17,810 nt of DNA, taken from NCBI GenBank assembly GCA_009885185.1, contig VFLF01000797.1, forward strand, positions 1 to 17,810, in the 5' to 3' direction. The stretch is from Nitrosomonadales bacterium (lineage in GTDB: Bacteria; Pseudomonadota; Gammaproteobacteria; Burkholderiales; SG8-41). Below the pieces are notes generated by a model that was not told the DNA's origin, ran no database searches, and was given only the letters and a program-made list of their open reading frames with translations. Shown in pieces: positions 14,873 to 17,810 of this stretch. The translations under genes and the position numbers were made by a program. Every line of letters begins with the position of its first letter. Position 1 is the stretch's first letter.

Positions 14873-16275
14873 GTGACGGCGCCACGGCGCTGGAGATCGC
14901 GGCGGATGTGCGCGGCCGCCGCCGGACCGCCACTGAAATCGCCCGCGACACGCTTGAGCGTATCGGCGCGCACGACACGCATTACAACGCATTCACCGAA
15001 GTGACCTCCGAGCGCGCCTTGCGCGACGCTGCCGCGGTCGATGCCGCCATTGCGGCAGGCCGTGATCCGGGGCCGCTGGCCGGCGTGCCGTTTGCGGTCA
15101 AGAATCTTTTTGACGTGCAGGACCATGTGACGCTGGCCGGATCACGCATCAACGCGACGAACAATGCAGCGGTGGCCGATGCCACTCTCGTGCGCCGCTT
15201 GTGCGATGCCGGCGCGGTACTGGTAGGCATGCTGAACATGGACGAATACGCGTATGGGTTCACCACGGAGAACTCGCACTATGGCGCGACGCGCAATCCG
15301 CATTCGCTGGACTGCATAGCCGGCGGATCATCCGGCGGCTGCGGTGCGGCGGTGGCGGGCGGCCTCGTGCCGCTGGCCCTGGGTTCGGACACCAATGGCT
15401 CGATACGGGTGCCCAGCGCGCTGTGCGGCATTTTTGGATTGAAGCCGACGTATGGCCGGCTCAGTCGCGCCGGTTCGTTTCCGTTTGTCGACAGCCTTGA
15501 TCACGTCGGGCCGTTCGCGCGCTCGGCGGGCGACCTTGCCGCTGCGTACGATGCGATGCAGGGCACGGACGAGCGCGACGCGGCATGCGCGGCACGCGCG
15601 GTCGCGCTGACGTCACCTCAACTCACGCTCGGCGCCGATGGCCTGCGCATCGGGCTGCTCAGCGGCTATTTCGAAGTCAACGTCGATGAGCAAACGTGGG
15701 AAGCCGTCAGTGCCGCCGCCCGCGCACTCGGCGTCACGCGTGAAATCGTGCTGCCGGAAGTCGAGCGCGCCCGCGCTGCCGCATTCATCATGACCGCGGC
15801 GGAAGGTGGCCAGCTTCATCTGCCTGATCTCAGGGATCGCCGCGCCGAATTCGACCCGTTGATACGCGATCGGCTGACGGCGGGCGCGATGATACCGGGC
15901 GCATGGTATTTGCAGGCGCAACGGTTGCGCCGCTGGTTCAGCCAGCGCGTGCGCGAAATATTTCAGGATGTTGACGTGTTGCTCGCGCCGGCCACGCCGC
16001 GCGCCGCGACCGTCATCGGACAGGAAACCATGTGCATACGCGGACGCGACATGCTGGTTCGACCCAACATGGGATTGCTGACACAGCCGCTGTCGTTTAT
16101 CGGATTACCCGTTGTCGCCGCGCCGCTCGCGACAGCGGCCCCGATGCCGCTGGGCATGCAGATCATTGCGGCGCCCTGGCGCGAGGATCTTTGCCTGCGC
16201 GTCGCCGCGGAACTGGAGCAACGCGGTTTGGCCTGCGCAAAAAGGCCAGTGATGGCGGGAACCGCCGCAGGATGA
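14869..16275 (+). CDS. atzE: AtzE-type amidohydrolase (1-carboxybiuret hydrolase)
   Basis: A 468-residue amidase-signature enzyme of the AtzE type, related to GatA. The triad is Lys78 (VPFAVKNLFD), cis-Ser154 in AGGSSGGCG and nucleophile Ser178 in GSDTNGSIRVPS; this spacing matches GatA closely. In Pseudomonas sp. ADP, AtzE with AtzG removes ammonia from 1-carboxybiuret to give 1,3-dicarboxyurea, which decarboxylates to allophanate. Gene order atzD-atzG-atzE here equals that of the known s-triazine operon. The GTG start overlaps the atzG stop by 4 bases. The last gene of the operon, it converges with the ADP-ribosylglycohydrolase gene across a 39-bp gap. Confidence 0.9.
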   Translation: MSDGATALEIAADVRGRRRTATEIARDTLERIGAHDTHYNAFTEVTSERALRDAAAVDAAIAAGRDPGPLAGVPFAVKNLFDVQDHVTLAGSRINATNNAAVADATLVRRLCDAGAVLVGMLNMDEYAYGFTTENSHYGATRNPHSLDCIAGGSSGGCGAAVAGGLVPLALGSDTNGSIRVPSALCGIFGLKPTYGRLSRAGSFPFVDSLDHVGPFARSAGDLAAAYDAMQGTDERDAACAARAVALTSPQLTLGADGLRIGLLSGYFEVNVDEQTWEAVSAAARALGVTREIVLPEVERARAAAFIMTAAEGGQLHLPDLRDRRAEFDPLIRDRLTAGAMIPGAWYLQAQRLRRWFSQRVREIFQDVDVLLAPATPRAATVIGQETMCIRGRDMLVRPNMGLLTQPLSFIGLPVVAAPLATAAPMPLGMQIIAAPWREDLCLRVAAELEQRGLACAKRPVMAGTAAG

Positions 16276-16286
16276 AGGGTCGTCCT
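16269..16286. terminator. Weak hairpin over the atzE stop codon
   Basis: AGGATGA (16269-16275) pairs with TCGTCCT (16280-16286), with one G-U pair and an AGGG loop. It sits between convergent genes, where a bidirectional terminator would be expected, but no T-run follows on either strand. The rest of the 39-bp gap holds nothing recognisable. Confidence 0.25.
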
Positions 16287-16314
16287 GAAATAACTGGCTG
16301 GAGATGGAGCGGGA

Positions 16315-17379
16315 TCAATACGGCGGCAGCAAACGCCGGAAGCCATGCAGCAACACCACCAACATAAAGAAAGCGTTTCGCAACAATAGACCGAGCGGAT
16401 TGATCCATAGCGGCCTGGTTGGCTTTCCCGTTGCGCTGGCCGCGAGCGTCGCTCCGAGTTGCTCCATCCACGACACCGTGCGCGGCCACTCGCGCAGATC
16501 ACGCAGCCACTGGGACGGTATGCCAGCCTTGCCGACGCGCGCGCCGACTATTGCGCCGACAATGGCGGCGGTGGTGTCGGCATCGCCGCCAAGGCGGATC
16601 ATGGCGGTGACGGCGGCGCGGTAATCGTTCTGATGGGCGAGCCACACGTGCAGCACGCAGGGAATCGTGTAATACATGTAGCCCGATACGCCCTTGCCGC
16701 AGCCGATGCTGTCGGCAAATTGTTCGGCTGATTCGCGGCGAGCTACGCTTTCGGTGACGTTTTTCACCAGTGCGATAAATTCCGCATCGGTGACGTGTTC
16801 CTGCACCGCATGTAGATAGTCGCCGGGCGTGATGTCGGCGCCCCGCGCCGCCATTTGCGCCGCCAGCGCCACCGCGAACGCGCCGTATTCGGCTTTCGGG
16901 TCGGTGTGCGTAATGCGCGTGGCGGCGCGCACCATCGCGCGCAGGCGCGCCGAGTCATCGGCGAACACAATTCCCAGCAGCGCGCAGCGCATGGCCGGCC
17001 CGTTGCCCGCCGAAAACACGCCGCTCTTGTGTGCTGGAAAACCCAGCCACAGTTTCAGGATTGATCGCAGCGTGGCAAGGCCGATGCCCGCGGGCAGGCC
17101 CAATATCCAGAAGCGCAGTCGCCATGCGAAGTTTGAGAATATTTTCCTTTGATCGCTGTTCGCGCCGCCATGGGCGATCACCGACTGCGCCAGCATGCAG
17201 GTGTGCTCGGTGTCGTCCGAGGTCATGCCCTTGCCGAGTAAAAATTGATAGCCACTCAGCGCCGGAAACATTTTCGCCTGCCGCCGCCGGCTCAAGCCCT
17301 CGCAGACGAGTCCCATCGCGTCGCCGACGGCGGTGCCGAGCAGGCAGCCGGTGAGCGCATTTTCTTTTGGCGTGGTCAA
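16315..17379 (-). CDS. ADP-ribosylglycohydrolase family protein
   Basis: A 354-residue protein of the DraG/ARH family, which removes ADP-ribose or related groups from proteins or small molecules using two metal ions. Family features are GTAVGDAMG (15-23), the metal-binding SDDTEHT (54-60), GNGPAMR (126-132) and the second metal motif GGDADTTAAIVGA (264-276). After the domain comes a hydrophobic stretch (about 329-346) that could be a membrane anchor; this tail is unusual. The start is TTG at 17379, supported by GGAG 6 bases upstream; no ATG is suitably placed. It starts 3 bases after the stop of the Bug-type receptor gene, so the two are an operon. A link to nitrogen control (as for DraG) is possible but not shown. 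Confidence 0.85.
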   Translation of the reverse strand: MTTPKENALTGCLLGTAVGDAMGLVCEGLSRRRQAKMFPALSGYQFLLGKGMTSDDTEHTCMLAQSVIAHGGANSDQRKIFSNFAWRLRFWILGLPAGIGLATLRSILKLWLGFPAHKSGVFSAGNGPAMRCALLGIVFADDSARLRAMVRAATRITHTDPKAEYGAFAVALAAQMAARGADITPGDYLHAVQEHVTDAEFIALVKNVTESVARRESAEQFADSIGCGKGVSGYMYYTIPCVLHVWLAHQNDYRAAVTAMIRLGGDADTTAAIVGAIVGARVGKAGIPSQWLRDLREWPRTVSWMEQLGATLAASATGKPTRPLWINPLGLLLRNAFFMLVVLLHGFRRLLPPY

Positions 17380-17382
17380 GGC

Positions 17383-17810
17383 TTACTCCGCGGTGGCGCC
17401 CGACGCCTTGATGACCTTCATCCAGCGCGCGGCATCGGCGCGGATAAACGCCGCAAATTGATCCAGCGTCAGGTTCCCCGGTTCCGCGCCTTCGTTCGAC
17501 AGCCGCGTGCGCACCTCGGGTATTTCCAGCCAGCGCACGACCTCGGCATTCAAGCGAGCGATGATGTCCTTGGGTAATGCCGCCGGGCCGAACAGCGCAA
17601 ACCACTGCTGCGATTCAAAGCCCGGCAGGCCTGCTTCAGCCATCGTCGGCAACTGCGGCACGGCAGGATGGCGTTTCGGCGAGGTCACCGCCAGCGCGTG
17701 TATGCGCCCGGCATTCACCTGCGGCAGCGTGATCGCCACCGTGGAAAATGACAGATCGATTTGCCCGCCCACCAGCGCGATCACGCTCGGCGCCGAGCCT
17801 TTGAACGGAA
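17383..17810 (-). CDS. Bug/TctC-family tripartite tricarboxylate transporter receptor, 3' part
   Basis: C-terminal 141 or so residues of a periplasmic solute receptor of the Bug (TctC) family; the 5' part lies beyond the window. The frame is open to base 17810 and begins PFKGSAPSVIALVGGQIDLSF, the family motif at which the ligand-binding cleft is formed. It continues with GRIHALAVTSPKRHPAVPQLPTMAEAGLPGFE, another Bug hallmark, and the PAALPKDIIARLNAEV helix. Such receptors bind carboxylates or other small polar ligands and are greatly expanded in Bordetella and relatives, often without cognate membrane genes. The ligand is unknown. The ADP-ribosylglycohydrolase gene follows after 3 bases. Confidence 0.9.
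   Translation of the reverse strand, partial: PFKGSAPSVIALVGGQIDLSFSTVAITLPQVNAGRIHALAVTSPKRHPAVPQLPTMAEAGLPGFESQQWFALFGPAALPKDIIARLNAEVVRWLEIPEVRTRLSNEGAEPGNLTLDQFAAFIRADAARWMKVIKASGATAE

Overview
The window looks like a chromosomal catabolic region of a GC-rich betaproteobacterium, probably Burkholderiales. This is inferred from gene content: a Bug/TctC-type receptor, an MmgE/PrpD protein, several CoA-catabolic genes and an s-triazine ring catabolism set. I see no rRNA, tRNA, CRISPR array, insertion sequence or phage gene.

Left part (1-6324). A minus-strand group carries an acyl-CoA dehydrogenase, an enoyl-CoA hydratase and an MmgE/PrpD gene that is broken by apparent frameshifts. A plus-strand group runs divergently from it: an alpha/beta hydrolase, a DIM6/NTAB flavin reductase-like protein and an amidase. 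The 244-bp divergent region holds a perfect 12-bp inverted repeat and a sigma70-like promoter. This part reads as a catabolic locus for an unidentified amide- or CoA-linked substrate.

Middle (6339-7751). A soluble pyridine nucleotide transhydrogenase (sthA) lies on the minus strand. It is preceded by a 10-codon leader frame that an in-frame amber codon separates from the main gene.

Right part (7900-16275), the most interesting section. Two plus-strand units together encode a predicted cyanuric acid utilisation pathway. Unit 1 is allophanate hydrolase (atzF) overlapping an HGGYW-type alpha/beta hydrolase. Unit 2 is a nitrate/sulfonate-type ABC importer (binding protein, permease, ATPase), a cyanuric acid amidohydrolase-family protein (atzD-like), the small subunit AtzG and the amidase AtzE. 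Expected flow: uptake by the ABC system; ring opening by AtzD to 1-carboxybiuret; deamination by AtzE-AtzG to 1,3-dicarboxyurea; loss of CO2 to allophanate; then AtzF releases ammonia and CO2. Both units have a good -24/-12 (sigma54) promoter with GG-N10-GC spacing. Unit 2 also has two NtrC-like enhancer sites 31 bp apart, so nitrogen-limitation control is predicted. A TTGTTT/AAACAA palindrome recurs upstream of four genes, including both units. No atzR or atzH homologue is visible.

Right end (16315-17810, minus strand). An ADP-ribosylglycohydrolase-family protein with a TTG start lies immediately downstream of the 3' part of a Bug-family solute receptor gene that runs off the window.
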